Below, in pieces: positions 35,001-44,300 of a stretch of DNA of 64,000 nt. How positions within the stretch are numbered: the first letter of the stretch is position 1; every line of letters begins with the position of its first letter. Below the pieces are notes generated by a model, which had not been told where the DNA came from, searched no databases, and saw only the letters and a program-made list of their open reading frames with translations. Made by a program: the position numbers and the translations under genes. Origin of the DNA: CAZOZP01 sp964584325 (GTDB taxonomy: Bacteria; Bacteroidota; Ignavibacteria; Ignavibacteriales; Melioribacteraceae). Location of the stretch: assembly GCA_964584325.1 (NCBI GenBank), contig CAZOZP010000006.1, forward strand, positions 7,290 through 71,289, in the 5' to 3' direction.

Positions 35001-35745
35001 TATTAAGATCGAGCCTGTTAACACCATTATTTGTAGCTATCCAGAGACTGCTTCCTTCAATTGAAAGATCATTTATTCCCCAGCCTGAAATTGAATTACC
35101 TTCCGGCAAACCCGGGGAATACCTGATAAACTTTCCGCTCGATGGAGTAAAATAATTCAGACCCCTGCTCTCAGTTGCTATCCATAGGCCGCCCTTGCTG
35201 TCGAAATCCAAATCAAAAATATTATTATCTGAAAGACTGCTGCTGTTGGAAGGCTGGGAAATATATCTTGTGAATTTTTCAGTATCAGGATTAAGTTTAT
35301 TAATACCTCCGAAAAAAGTTCCTACCCAGATATTACCTTCTTTATCTTCTGTAATTGCCTGAATTCTATTGCTGCTTATAGAGGAATTATCGCCTGGTAT
35401 ATTCTTGTATGCTTTGAAAGAACCTGAATGCGGATCAAATTTATTCAAACCTCCGCTGTTGGTTCCAACCCAAAGAACTCCTTTGCTGTCTTCATAAATT
35501 GAATAAACAAAATTGTCTGAAAGAGAATTTTCTTTATGCCTGTCGTTTCTATAAACAGTAAACTTATAACCATCAAATTTATTCAAACCGTCTTCCGTTC
35601 CGATCCAAAGAAATCCCTGACTGTCCTGATAGATTGTCCGGACAACATTATTTGAAAGACCGTCTGAATTTATTATATGTTCAAAACTTATCTGAGAGAA
35701 GGTATTGAAGTAGGAAATAACAAGAAGAAGAATGATTTTTTTCAA
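32077..35745 (-). CDS. Propeller (Reg_prop/Y_Y_Y) methyl-accepting chemotaxis protein
   Basis: A 1222-residue sensor with an unusual layout. A signal peptide (MKKIILLLVISYFNTFSQ) precedes about 14 Reg_prop repeats (residues 25-690), a Y_Y_Y domain (about 735-805) and a membrane helix (about 815-835). Then a coiled coil and HAMP-like segment (about 880-950, FSQGDLTVRLSLKESEDD) lead into an MCP signalling domain whose hairpin tip (residues about 1056-1095) has the conserved IADQTNLLALNASIEAARAG and GRGFAVVAEEVRKLAEKS. No CheR-tethering pentapeptide is at the C-terminus. The sensor half is paralogous to that of the kinase at 19564-22836. It probably links an extracellular (perhaps polysaccharide) signal to a CheA pathway encoded elsewhere. 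Confidence 0.93.
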   Translation of the reverse strand: MKKIILLLVISYFNTFSQISFEHIINSDGLSNNVVRTIYQDSQGFLWIGTEDGLNKFDGYKFTVYRNDRHKENSLSDNFVYSIYEDSKGVLWVGTNSGGLNKFDPHSGSFKAYKNIPGDNSSISSNRIQAITEDKEGNIWVGTFFGGINKLNPDTEKFTRYISQPSNSSSLSDNNIFDLDFDSKGGLWIATESRGLNYFTPSSGKFIRYSPGLPEGNSISGWGINDLSIEGSSLWIATNNGVNRLDLNKMHFYFYNVDFRGADPNVNSIVSIDNKIWMATLSGLFVYDTKTGGTDRYRHDPVNPNGLNNETLYRLFPDKTGAFWIGTLGGGLNKFNRNKKKFKHYRNDPGNPNSITSNTVRAIFLENEETLWISMPHAGVNKINRKTGNVEVLRNNDAGSIGDDFVTLIKKDSKGNLWFGTWSSGVSVMDKSGKFEYIRNIPGDDNSLMNNLVQAFYEDQFGNIWLGTENGISLYDPSGKNFRQFRHDPSNKNTITQNGVQSNTIVQDKNGHIWVATWGGLNQLIPQNSSENSMTVNYKIVRYNNNQENISSLSDDRVISIFYDRTFDSGKIYAGTYGGGLNIIDLDDALKNGSKTKIRNYTTADGLPNNVIYGILNDNEGNLWLSTNDGLSKFNPKSEEFKNYDANDGIQSNQFFWGSCFRSQSGYLFFGGINGFNEFLPSEIIDDQIKPEIIITSFQILNKEVGVNEEINGSIILSQSIDKTQEITLSYKENVFSFEFSALHFAYPKSNKYAYIMEGFDTDWNYVSSDKRFASYTNLNPGTYIFKVKGSNYDGVWNEEASEIRIEITPPFWATFWFRSFVIIIIAAIAYWFYLRAKNRRIFLEAKNKELQIQISRSEEAERKAMEETENAKEAHREAELSHQQIAEQTRYLETSAMEMREAINKFSQGDLTVRLSLKESEDDIAKLFWEFNEALSKVHQMIGNVKEAIDTTTEATRQITGHIRHIAQGAQEQMSYNMEVAGAVEEMTATIAMTADNAMTASTSANNAKILAVEGGRNVEETLQGMNNIADFVSSASADITMLGKSSEKINEIIEVINDIADQTNLLALNASIEAARAGEHGRGFAVVAEEVRKLAEKSAKSTSEISNMIKTIQTEITKIVSLMQKGEEEVRVKKLSVTKTSESITNILNSSNEVEMIINQVATATEEQSSAATDISQSLLKINSINDEFGRNIGNIAMETEKLNVLSDSLIEAVQGFKVD

Positions 35746-35770
35746 TTCCGTTAGCCTTATTTTTTTGCCC

Positions 35771-35782
35771 TTATTATCGAAA
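35771..35782 (-). promoter_or_regulatory. TTTCGATAATAA element before the propeller-MCP gene
   Basis: An exact 12-base copy on the minus strand, 25 bases before the ATG at 35745. A weak GCGG/CCGC hairpin lies further upstream at 35819-35833, without a U tract; it may be the end of the lon-pyk-amrS transcript. Confidence 0.5.
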
Positions 35783-35882
35783 ACATAATGTTTTTTTTAA
35801 TACTATTCTTTTCCAATGCGGACAAACAGCCGCTATTCCATGACTAAAACAGTATCTATCTTATTCGGAAGCAAAAAATCAG

Positions 35883-36290
35883 TTATTCTTTATGTTGTAT
35901 AGTATCTTTTGAAGCCAAATCTTCACCGTCTTTCCATTTCCTTTTCCCCATAGTCAAAAAAGGATTAACCAGAAAAACAAAAGGCAAAAACATTAGAGGT
36001 GTCAACCAACCCAAATTCAGCTCTGCATAATGAAATACAATAATTGAAGTTACTGCAATAAACAAAGGGAGAATAACCGGAAGCATAAGCTTTCCGTAAA
36101 TAGTATCCGGATTTTTCCAAGGTGCTTTTAGAAATATCAAAGCCGTACCAACAGCAAATAAAATCAGCATAATTATACCGTAAACAATTCTGTCCTGATA
36201 AAGACCTAGCACTGCCAAAGCAATAATCCAAAGGTAAGAACCGACCCATCCGCCAATCCACCCGATTTTTTCTCCTGTTCTGCTTTTCAT
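35883..36290 (-). CDS. Small four-helix membrane protein, unknown
   Basis: A 135-residue protein with four hydrophobic segments (about 17-28, 33-54, 68-90 and 93-112) and a charged C-terminal tail. I recognise no family. Its start overlaps the amrS stop by four bases (ATGA, 36287-36290), so it is translationally coupled to amrS and is the last gene of the lon-pyk-amrS run. Confidence 0.7.
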   Translation of the reverse strand: MKSRTGEKIGWIGGWVGSYLWIIALAVLGLYQDRIVYGIIMLILFAVGTALIFLKAPWKNPDTIYGKLMLPVILPLFIAVTSIIVFHYAELNLGWLTPLMFLPFVFLVNPFLTMGKRKWKDGEDLASKDTIQHKE

Positions 36291-37306
36291 TTTTCCTCCT
36301 GTTTATATATTCCGGGTATTTTCTCTCCGCAGCTCGCACATCTGCCGAAAGCCATCATGTTTGATACTCCGTAGAACCTGTCTCGTTTTATTACTTCAGC
36401 CCCGCATTTATAACAAAAAGTACTCTGCGCTCCGTGAATTATTGCATTACCGATATAGCAGTATCTAATACCCTCAGATTCTGCTATTTTTTTCGCCTTT
36501 ATAAGAATTTCATCTTCTGTTCTGGGTTTTTCGGTTAATTTATAATTCGGAAAAAATGCTGAAAAATGAAGAGGCACATTCTCTCCGAGATTTGCCGAAA
36601 TCCAAGACGCCATTTTCCTGATTTCTTCTTCAGAATCATTCTCGCCGGGTATTATAAGATTGGTTATTTCGAGCCAGGTATCTGATTCGGTTTTAATCCA
36701 CTTCAGTGTTTCAAGAATACTTGCAAGAGAAGCACCGGTCATCTTTTTATAAAAATCTTCATTAAACGATTTAAGATCAATATTTGCAGCATCAATCCGA
36801 GAAAATATTTCCTTTCTTGCTTCATCTTCCACATAACCTGCAGAAACAACCACTGTCTTTATCCCCTTTTCCTTAGCTGCTGAAATTATATCAATTACAT
36901 ATTCTCCGAAAACTATCGGTTCGTTGTATGTAAAAGCAATAAGACTTGTATTACTTTTAACTGTTAAATTAACAATTTCTTCCGGTGTTATGAAAACAGA
37001 TTCTACAGATTCAGGCTTCCCTCTGCTTAAATGCCAATTCTGACAGAATTTACAATTCAGATTGCAGCCTATTGTTCCAATACTGAATATTGAACTTCCG
37101 GGGAAAAAATGGTACAGAGGTTTTTTTTCAATTGGATCAGTTGCAACACCGGCGGGTCTGCCGTAAGATAGTGAGTAAAGAGTTCCTTCCTTATTCACTC
37201 TCACATTGCAGAACCCGGCTTTGCCTTCATGTATAATGCATAAACGCGGACACAAAGAGCAGACAATGTTATCTCCTTCCCTATGCCACCATTTAGCTGT
37301 TTTCAT
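36287..37306 (-). CDS. amrS: AmmeMemoRadiSam-system radical SAM enzyme AmrS
   Basis: A 339-residue radical SAM protein. GTIGCNLNCKFCQNWHLSRG carries the CxxxCxxC cluster motif (about residues 77-85). The N-terminal CSLCPRLCIIHEGKAGFCNVR cysteine-rich segment and GRPAGVATDPIEKKPLYHFFPG are the AmrS/PflA-like family signature. A C-terminal pair of CxxC motifs (CYKCGAE, CASCGEK) suggests an additional metal site. The substrate is unknown; the family name comes from frequent linkage with AMMECR1 and MEMO1 domains, neither of which is in this window. It sits ten bases downstream of pyk. Confidence 0.88.
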   Translation of the reverse strand: MKTAKWWHREGDNIVCSLCPRLCIIHEGKAGFCNVRVNKEGTLYSLSYGRPAGVATDPIEKKPLYHFFPGSSIFSIGTIGCNLNCKFCQNWHLSRGKPESVESVFITPEEIVNLTVKSNTSLIAFTYNEPIVFGEYVIDIISAAKEKGIKTVVVSAGYVEDEARKEIFSRIDAANIDLKSFNEDFYKKMTGASLASILETLKWIKTESDTWLEITNLIIPGENDSEEEIRKMASWISANLGENVPLHFSAFFPNYKLTEKPRTEDEILIKAKKIAESEGIRYCYIGNAIIHGAQSTFCYKCGAEVIKRDRFYGVSNMMAFGRCASCGEKIPGIYKQEEK

Positions 37307-37316
37307 AAAACCTCTG

Positions 37317-38738
37317 CTAAATTATTGCAGAACGAGTCCAACTGTTTCTTCCGTCATTCGGACTTGGGGCTCCGGCCGTAAAGAGAACCACGCTTCCGGT
37401 TTTTACCAGTCCGGCCTTTTTCAGTATTTCAGTTGCCATATTTACAAGCTCATCTTCATTATCAATATCTTCCATAAAATAAGACCGAATACCGTAATAA
37501 AGATTAAGCTTGTTCATAGTATCGAATGAATCAGATATTGCCACAACCGGGCAGGATGGCCGGAACTTGGAAATCATCTTTGCTTTCTTTCCGAAATGAG
37601 TAAACACAACAAGAATATCAGCAGAAATCTGACTTGCAATGTTAGTTATTGCCTTCCCCGTAGCATCAAAAATATTTTCCGTGAAATCATCAGGCACTAT
37701 ATATTTAGTCGGTATCTTGAACTCAGGATATTTCTCGGATTTCAGCAGAATATCATTCATAATCCTCACAGATTCCACCGGAAATTTACCTACAGACGTT
37801 TCCCCACTTAACATAACTACATCTGTACCGTCAAATACCGCATTTGCTACGTCAGAGGCTTCAGCACGGGTAGGCACAGGATTATGAATCATAGATTCAA
37901 GCATCTGTGTTGCTGTTATTACAAGCTTGCCTGCTGAGTTGCATGCTTTAATAATAGATTTTTGAATAATAGGAACATCCTGCGATCCAAGTTCAACACC
38001 AAGATCGCCCCTGGCAACCATAATACCGTCGCTTACTCTCAGAATATCTTCAAAATTATCTACTGCTTCCTTTTTCTCTATCTTTGCAATTACAGGAAGA
38101 TTAAATCCTTTCTGCAACAAGTAACTCTTTATTTCTATTATATCCTTTGGTTCTCTAACAAAAGAAAGCGCTACATAATCAAGTCTGTAATTGAGCGCAA
38201 ATTCAAGGTTCTCAAGGTCTTTCGGAGTTACAGAAGCTGTAGTCAGTTTCATGCCCGGCAGATTCATTCCTTTCTTAGGTTTGAGTATTCCTCCTTCAAG
38301 GATTTCACAGATTACCGAGTTCCCTGTTTTAGCAGTTACCGCAAGATGAATAAGTCCGTCATCAATCAAAATTCTATCGCCGATATTTGCATCTTGAGGA
38401 AGAAGTTTATACGAAGTGGAAACTATATCTTTTGTTCCCGGTAAATCTTCTGCAGTAATTTCTATTAAGTTGCCTTTAACTAATTCGATTTCAGGCGCAG
38501 AAAGTTCTCCGATTCTGATTTTTGGGCCCTGAAGATCCTGAAGAACCGATATAGGCAGCTGAGTTTCACGGCAAACTTCTTCAACAATATTAAAGTATTT
38601 TGCAAACTCTTCTTTAGTTCCGTGTGAAAAATTAAGTCTGACTGCATCTGCGCCGGCCTTTACCATTTTTGTCAGAACCTGGACGTCGGCTGAGGCCGGC
38701 CCTAAAGTGGTAATGATTTTGGTTTTTGAATTATTCAA
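37317..38738 (-). CDS. pyk: Pyruvate kinase
   Basis: A 473-residue glycolytic enzyme converting phosphoenolpyruvate and ADP to pyruvate and ATP. Motifs include KIITTLGPASADVQVLTKMVKAGADAVRLNFSHG at the start (family signature), LQDLQGPKIRIGEL, the active-site block LPVIAKIEKKEAVDNFEDIL and the metal-site segment MVARGDLGVELG, then MLESMIHNPVPTRAEASDVANAV. Length is typical. It follows the lon-like gene by nine bases and precedes amrS by ten, so it is co-transcribed with both. Confidence 0.96.
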   Translation of the reverse strand: MNNSKTKIITTLGPASADVQVLTKMVKAGADAVRLNFSHGTKEEFAKYFNIVEEVCRETQLPISVLQDLQGPKIRIGELSAPEIELVKGNLIEITAEDLPGTKDIVSTSYKLLPQDANIGDRILIDDGLIHLAVTAKTGNSVICEILEGGILKPKKGMNLPGMKLTTASVTPKDLENLEFALNYRLDYVALSFVREPKDIIEIKSYLLQKGFNLPVIAKIEKKEAVDNFEDILRVSDGIMVARGDLGVELGSQDVPIIQKSIIKACNSAGKLVITATQMLESMIHNPVPTRAEASDVANAVFDGTDVVMLSGETSVGKFPVESVRIMNDILLKSEKYPEFKIPTKYIVPDDFTENIFDATGKAITNIASQISADILVVFTHFGKKAKMISKFRPSCPVVAISDSFDTMNKLNLYYGIRSYFMEDIDNEDELVNMATEILKKAGLVKTGSVVLFTAGAPSPNDGRNSWTRSAII

Positions 38739-38747
38739 TTTATCCTC

Positions 38748-41201
38748 TCATTTCTTTAATTTCTTTTTTGACAATTTCTTTTCTTTTGAGATTCCGTCTC
38801 GCATTAGTTCCTTCATTTCAATAAGTCTTTTTTCAACTCTTCCGTAAACCGTACCGGAAAGAAATAAACCGTCATGTTTCATCTCACAAGCCTTAACGCC
38901 GGTAATAATTTCAACGGCATCAGTAATTGAAGAAACAGGATATATGTGGAATTTCTTTTCAGATACTGCATTAATCACATCATCATTCAGCATTAGGTCT
39001 TTAACATTAAGACGAGGCAGTATTACTCCCTGGGTGCCGGTAAGTCCTCTCGAATTACAGATTTCAAAAAAGCCTTCAATCTTTTCATTTATTCCGCCTA
39101 TCGGCTGAATATCTCCTTTCTGATTTACTGACCCGGTAATGGCAATTGACTGCTTAATCGGGATATCGCTCATACATGAAATAAGTGCGCATATCTCTGC
39201 TGCCGATGCACTGTCGCCGTCAATCATTCCATACCCTTGTTCAAATACAATATTGGCTGAAAACGAGAGAGGATGCCTTCTGCCAAAAATTTCTCTGAAG
39301 TAGCCATTTATAATATGGATTCCCTTATCGTGTGAACTTCCGCTTAATCCCGATTCTCTTTCCACATTAATAATATTGCCTGCGCCCAGAGAAACTGCGG
39401 CTGTTATCCTTACCGGTTTACCGAATGAATAACGTCCTGCATCATAAACCGCAAGGCCGTTTACCTGCCCAAGTCTTTCCCCTTGAGTATCAATCAGGAT
39501 AGTTCCGTTTTCTATCATTTCCAAAATTTTCGTTTCCATCAGCGAATGTCTTTCGCGAATGGATTCGTGTGCTTGCCTGATATGAACTGCTTTAACTGTC
39601 TTACTTTTATCTGTTCGTGCCCAAAAGTCGGCTTCCCTTGCAAGATCTCCGATTTCAGCGAACCTGGCTGTAAGTTTGTTTTGATTGCCTGCATAACGTG
39701 CCGCATATTCAAGGATTTTGATAACTGCATCCTGTTCAAAATCCCTCAAATTCTGCTTTGTCACAAGTTTTTTCAAAACTCTTACATATTCTGTTATAAG
39801 TTTATCGTCTCGGTTGATTTCGTAATCAAATTCGGCTTTAATCTTGAATATCTTGTTGAAATCTTCCTCAACTTCTGAAAGAACCGAATAAATATAATTA
39901 TTTCCTATCATAATAATTTTCGTGTTAAGCTCTATTGGCTCAGGTTTCATTGCTGATGGAGAAAGGAATCCGATGGCATTATCATTAATTTCAAGTTTTC
40001 CGTATAGCAGAACTCTTTTAAGAGCAGCCCAGACACCCGGTTCTGAGAATGCTTCAATTGCCTTTACTATCAGAAACCCCCCGTTAGCTCTTAACAAAGC
40101 ACCGGCCTTTATGTTTCTGAAATCAGTAAACCAGTTTCCCTCGCCGTCGGAATACTTTTCGATAACCCCGAACATATTATTATAGTTAGGAGTTGTTTCA
40201 ATCACAACTGGTCTTTCATTTGTCTTTGAATTATCTAAAATCACATTAGCGTCATAAATATCAAGTGACCCGAATACAGCATATTCACCTTCCTTTTCAC
40301 CCGGCGAAGATTTAAAGGATTCCAGATTATCCAAAATGTCTTCTTCCATCTGATCAAGAAAATCATGTACTTTTTTATTCGGATAATTCTCGCGTAAGCC
40401 TTCACCAGCCCCTTTTATAATATACTTAATTTCATCCTTTTCCAACTTTGAAATTTCATCTTGGAATTCCTTGTTTATTTTCATTGATTCCTTGAAAACA
40501 ATCTGAAGGTCTTCCTGATACTCATTGTATTTCTTAACAATGTTTTTTGCTTTAGTACGGGTTAGCACATTTTCTTCAATAAGCTCGTTAATTTGCTGAA
40601 TATAGACCGGTTTTTCATTTACTACGGCAAAAATCTCAGGACGAGCAGATTCTCCTACCTGCAGCTGCCCGAGTGTAAAACTGTTTTTCTTCAGTTTTTC
40701 CTCGAATTTGGACATAAGTATATTCTGCTTTTCACCGAATTCATTTATTATCTTTTTCTTTTTAGAGGTAAATCTTGAACTTTCAAGAACCATTGGAATC
40801 TGTTTCTGCAGAAATTTGATTGAAGATGACAAGTCCTGCTTAAATTTTACTCCTTCGCCGGCATTAAAAACCAGAAGAATTGGTCTGTCAGGATCTTTAA
40901 AATTATTAACATAAACGTAATCTGACAGTTTAGGTTTTTCAGGATTAAGCTTTTCCAACACTTTTTGAATTGTAGTAAACTTTCCTGTACCGGAAATTCC
41001 GGTCACAAATATGTTGTACCCAATCTGATGAATATCAACACCCAGTCTGATGGCCGCTAGAGCTTTTTCCTGGCCGATAATCTCTTCGCTCGGTTTGATT
41101 TCCTTCGTAGTCTTTAAACTTATTGCTTCTGAAGGGCAGGTCCACTTTAATTCTTCCGGGTTTAATTCCGAATGCCTCTTTGCTTTAATGTAATCTGACA
41201 T
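38748..41201 (-). CDS. Lon-family ATP-dependent protease (AAA_32/LonC-like)
   Basis: An 817-residue S16 peptidase of the AAA_32 subtype rather than classical LonA: it lacks the long LonA N-domain. The Walker A region is IFVTGISGTGKFTTI (about residues 75-90), with a helical insert (about 140-300) inside the ATPase part. The C-terminal protease has the Ser-Lys dyad S664 (DGDSASAAE) and K707 (GGINEKIEGFF), 43 residues apart as in E. coli Lon. It degrades damaged or regulatory cytosolic proteins, by family. First gene of the lon-pyk-amrS-membrane protein run, divergent from mfd. Confidence 0.9.
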   Translation of the reverse strand: MSDYIKAKRHSELNPEELKWTCPSEAISLKTTKEIKPSEEIIGQEKALAAIRLGVDIHQIGYNIFVTGISGTGKFTTIQKVLEKLNPEKPKLSDYVYVNNFKDPDRPILLVFNAGEGVKFKQDLSSSIKFLQKQIPMVLESSRFTSKKKKIINEFGEKQNILMSKFEEKLKKNSFTLGQLQVGESARPEIFAVVNEKPVYIQQINELIEENVLTRTKAKNIVKKYNEYQEDLQIVFKESMKINKEFQDEISKLEKDEIKYIIKGAGEGLRENYPNKKVHDFLDQMEEDILDNLESFKSSPGEKEGEYAVFGSLDIYDANVILDNSKTNERPVVIETTPNYNNMFGVIEKYSDGEGNWFTDFRNIKAGALLRANGGFLIVKAIEAFSEPGVWAALKRVLLYGKLEINDNAIGFLSPSAMKPEPIELNTKIIMIGNNYIYSVLSEVEEDFNKIFKIKAEFDYEINRDDKLITEYVRVLKKLVTKQNLRDFEQDAVIKILEYAARYAGNQNKLTARFAEIGDLAREADFWARTDKSKTVKAVHIRQAHESIRERHSLMETKILEMIENGTILIDTQGERLGQVNGLAVYDAGRYSFGKPVRITAAVSLGAGNIINVERESGLSGSSHDKGIHIINGYFREIFGRRHPLSFSANIVFEQGYGMIDGDSASAAEICALISCMSDIPIKQSIAITGSVNQKGDIQPIGGINEKIEGFFEICNSRGLTGTQGVILPRLNVKDLMLNDDVINAVSEKKFHIYPVSSITDAVEIITGVKACEMKHDGLFLSGTVYGRVEKRLIEMKELMRDGISKEKKLSKKKLKK

Positions 41202-41249
41202 ATTTACCCGTAATTAATTACAATTATTCATTATTCAAATTTAACCCAA

Positions 41250-41280
41250 ATTTATCATTGAAAAAAAAATAATGATAAAT
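41250..41280. promoter_or_regulatory. Inverted repeat between divergent lon-like and mfd genes
   Basis: ATTTATCATT (41250-41259) and AATGATAAAT (41271-41280) are perfect ten-base arms separated by an 11-base A-rich spacer, about two helical turns centre to centre. It lies 49 bases before the lon-like start and 58 bases before mfd, a good place for an operator that controls both. The pairing could also form in RNA, but neither side has a U tract in the right place for a terminator. Confidence 0.45.
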
Positions 41281-41304
41281 AATTAGGATTAAGGTTTAAT
41301 AGTA

Positions 41305-41318
41305 TTTTCGTATTTTTG
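41305..41318 (+). promoter_or_regulatory. Promoter-like element before mfd
   Basis: TTTTCGTATTTTTG ends in TATTTTTG, which fits the Bacteroidetes -7 consensus TAnnTTTG, 20 bases before the mfd ATG. The same octamer is 25 bases before the LytM gene (44779-44786). Confidence 0.4.
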
Positions 41319-41338
41319 TCTTTTATTTTTCATAGTTA

Positions 41339-44300
41339 ATGCAACACAGCCACATAAAAAAAATATTCTCTTCAGATTCTTTTAAAGATATTCGCAAAGA
41401 ACTGAAAAAACTTAAACAGATCGGGAACCGGGCTAAAATCTCCCGGCTGCCCGGTTCTTACAGAACATTGTTTGCTTCCAATCTTCTGAAGGATTTTAGC
41501 GGAATTTTATTGCTTCTGCCTGATATTCAATCTGTGAGCGAAACTTTTGTAGAGCTAAACATACTTGGACACGAAGATGAATGCCTTGCTGCCGATAATC
41601 TTGAACCCGAACACATACAGGCAATCATTTCTGCTTTAAGAAAAAAAGAGAAGTTTATTCTTGTTGCTCCATATGACATACTCAAAATTAAAATGCCTCC
41701 TGAGCTGAAACTACTTAATGAAAGCACTTCAATAAAACAAGGATCGGAATTCTCCTATAATGACCTAACGGACTACCTTAGCCTTATCGGATATCAGAAA
41801 GAAAAATTTATTGAATCTCGCGGGGAATACTCCGTAAGAGGTTCTATTATAGATTTTTGGTCATACAGCGAAAGATATCCGTGCAGACTTGAATTCGACG
41901 GAGATTTTATTGAATCAATCAGATATTTTGATATTGAATCACAAAGATCACTTGGAAAAGTTGAATCAGTTACACTTTCTGCCGAGCTTGATTTCGGAAA
42001 TCCTGAAAATACAGCAACAGTATTTGATTACCTTGATTCTCCTCTGGTTATCGCTGATGAACTACAGATTAATGAGATGTTCAGAAATGAAGTTAAAAAG
42101 GAAATACAAAGAGACGATTATAGTGATTTAGACGATGAGCTTAAAAATGAAATTTTTGAAGGAACTTTACCTTCCGAAAAACTCTTTTCTGCAGATGCTT
42201 CTGAAAAGTTTATTCTGAACGAATACAAATCCGAAAAGGAAATTTTATCAGGAGACGCATTTTGGGTTATGGAGTCGTTTCAAGGTGATTCTGAAGGATT
42301 TATTAACCTGAATACTTTTCATGCACCGTCAGTACATTCAAATTATGACATACTTTTTAAAACAATCGGGAAATATCTTGCTGAAAAATATTCAGTATGC
42401 ATAAGCGTTGAGAATGAACTTCAGCTTAAAAGAATGAAGGATCTTCTTGCCGGAATTAACGAAGAATTTGGCCGGTTTATTGAGGAAGAATCTGTTAGCT
42501 TTGAAATACTGCCTATAAGGGAAGGATTTCTGTCTAAAACAGAAAAGCTTCTTGTGTTATCTGATTATCAGATTTTCGACAAGCCTTACCGAACACGGAT
42601 TTCGAAGAGACAGCTTAAAAAGAAATCCAAGATGAACGATCTTTCAACAATTCAGAAGGGTGATTACATTGTTCACGAATCTTTCGGAATCGGCCGGTAT
42701 ATCGGACTGGAAACCATAAAAATCGGAATGGTAGAACAGGAATCGATTAAAATTCAGTATGCCGGCGATGGTATTGTCTATGTTAATATGAATTATCTGT
42801 CTCTGGTTAAAAAATACAGTTCTGCTGAAAACGTTCAACCACAGCTTTCCGTAATTGGCTCAAACGAATGGAGTAAAACAAAATCCAGAGTTAAAACAAA
42901 AATAAAAGAAGCCGCTCGTGATTTGATCAATATATATGCTAAGCGAAAAGCAGCAACCGGATTTTCCTTCAGTGGTGATTCAATCTGGCAAAAAGAACTC
43001 GAAGCATCCTTCTTCTATGAAGACACACCGGATCAGGAAAAAGTTACTGAAGAGGTAAAAACCGATATGGAAAGTTGCAATCCTATGGACCGGCTTGTGT
43101 GCGGAGATGTAGGATTCGGAAAAACTGAAATTGCCGTAAGAGCAGCATTTAAAGCCGTTAGCGATAATAAACAGGTAGCTTTGCTTGTTCCTACTACAAT
43201 TCTCGCTGAACAGCATTTTAACACATTTATTAACAGACTCAATCAATTCCCGGTTAAAGTGCATGTATTATCCAGATTCCAGTCTGCAGCCAGACAAAAA
43301 GAAACTATTGCATCACTTAAAGAAGGGAAAATAGATATTATAATCGGTACCCACAGACTGCTTTCAAAAGATGTTGAGTTTAAAGATCTCGGACTGCTGA
43401 TTATTGACGAAGAACACCGATTCGGTGTAATGGCCAAAGAAAAACTGAAGCTATTCAAGGCAGAAGTTGACACACTTACACTTACAGCAACCCCTATTCC
43501 GAGAACATTGAACCTGTCTCTCCTTGGCGCCAGGGATCTTTCTTTAATTGCAACACCTCCGCCTAACCGTCAGCCGATAATTACTAAAGTAGAAGTCTTC
43601 GACATTCAGAAAATACGAAAATGGATACTTGATGAAACAGGAAGACAAGGACAAATATTTTTTGTACACGACAGGGTTCAGTCAATTAGAAAATTAAGTG
43701 CATACATACAACGTTATATTCCTGAAGTGAAAATCGGAATAGCCCATGGCCAGATGAAACCCGCTGAACTGGAAGATGTTATTTACAAATTCCTCCACAA
43801 GGAATATGACATGCTTCTAGCAACAAAAATAATCGAATCCGGCATAGACATCCCTAATGTTAACACCATTATAATTAATAGAGCCGACAGATTCGGACTG
43901 GCAGAACTTCATCAGCTGAGAGGCCGCGTTGGAAGATCCGATAGAAAAGCTTTCGCTTATTTTATAGTCCCTTCTCTCGAAACTATCAGCAAAAAGGCAA
44001 TTAGACGCCTCGCCGCAGTGGAAGAATATTCTGAACTCGGCGAGGGATTCAACCTTGCCATGCGTGACCTGGAAATCCGTGGGGCGGGAAATCTACTCGG
44101 AACAGAACAAAGCGGTGCTGTTGATGCTGTCGGTTTTGAAATGTATGTTAAACTACTCGATGAGGCAGTTGAAGAACTTAAACTTGGAGAATTCAGAAAT
44201 ATTTTTTCCGGCTTGCCGAAAGCAAAGGAAAGAAGCGAACCATCTATTGATACATATTTTGAAATAGGGATTCCTAATAGTTTTATGCCGGATCAATCTG

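Noticed and set aside
37962..38444. Open frame of 160 codons on the plus strand opposite pyruvate kinase.
   Set aside because: Low-complexity FYYILWF-type translation, no ribosome site, and full overlap with a strongly conserved gene.
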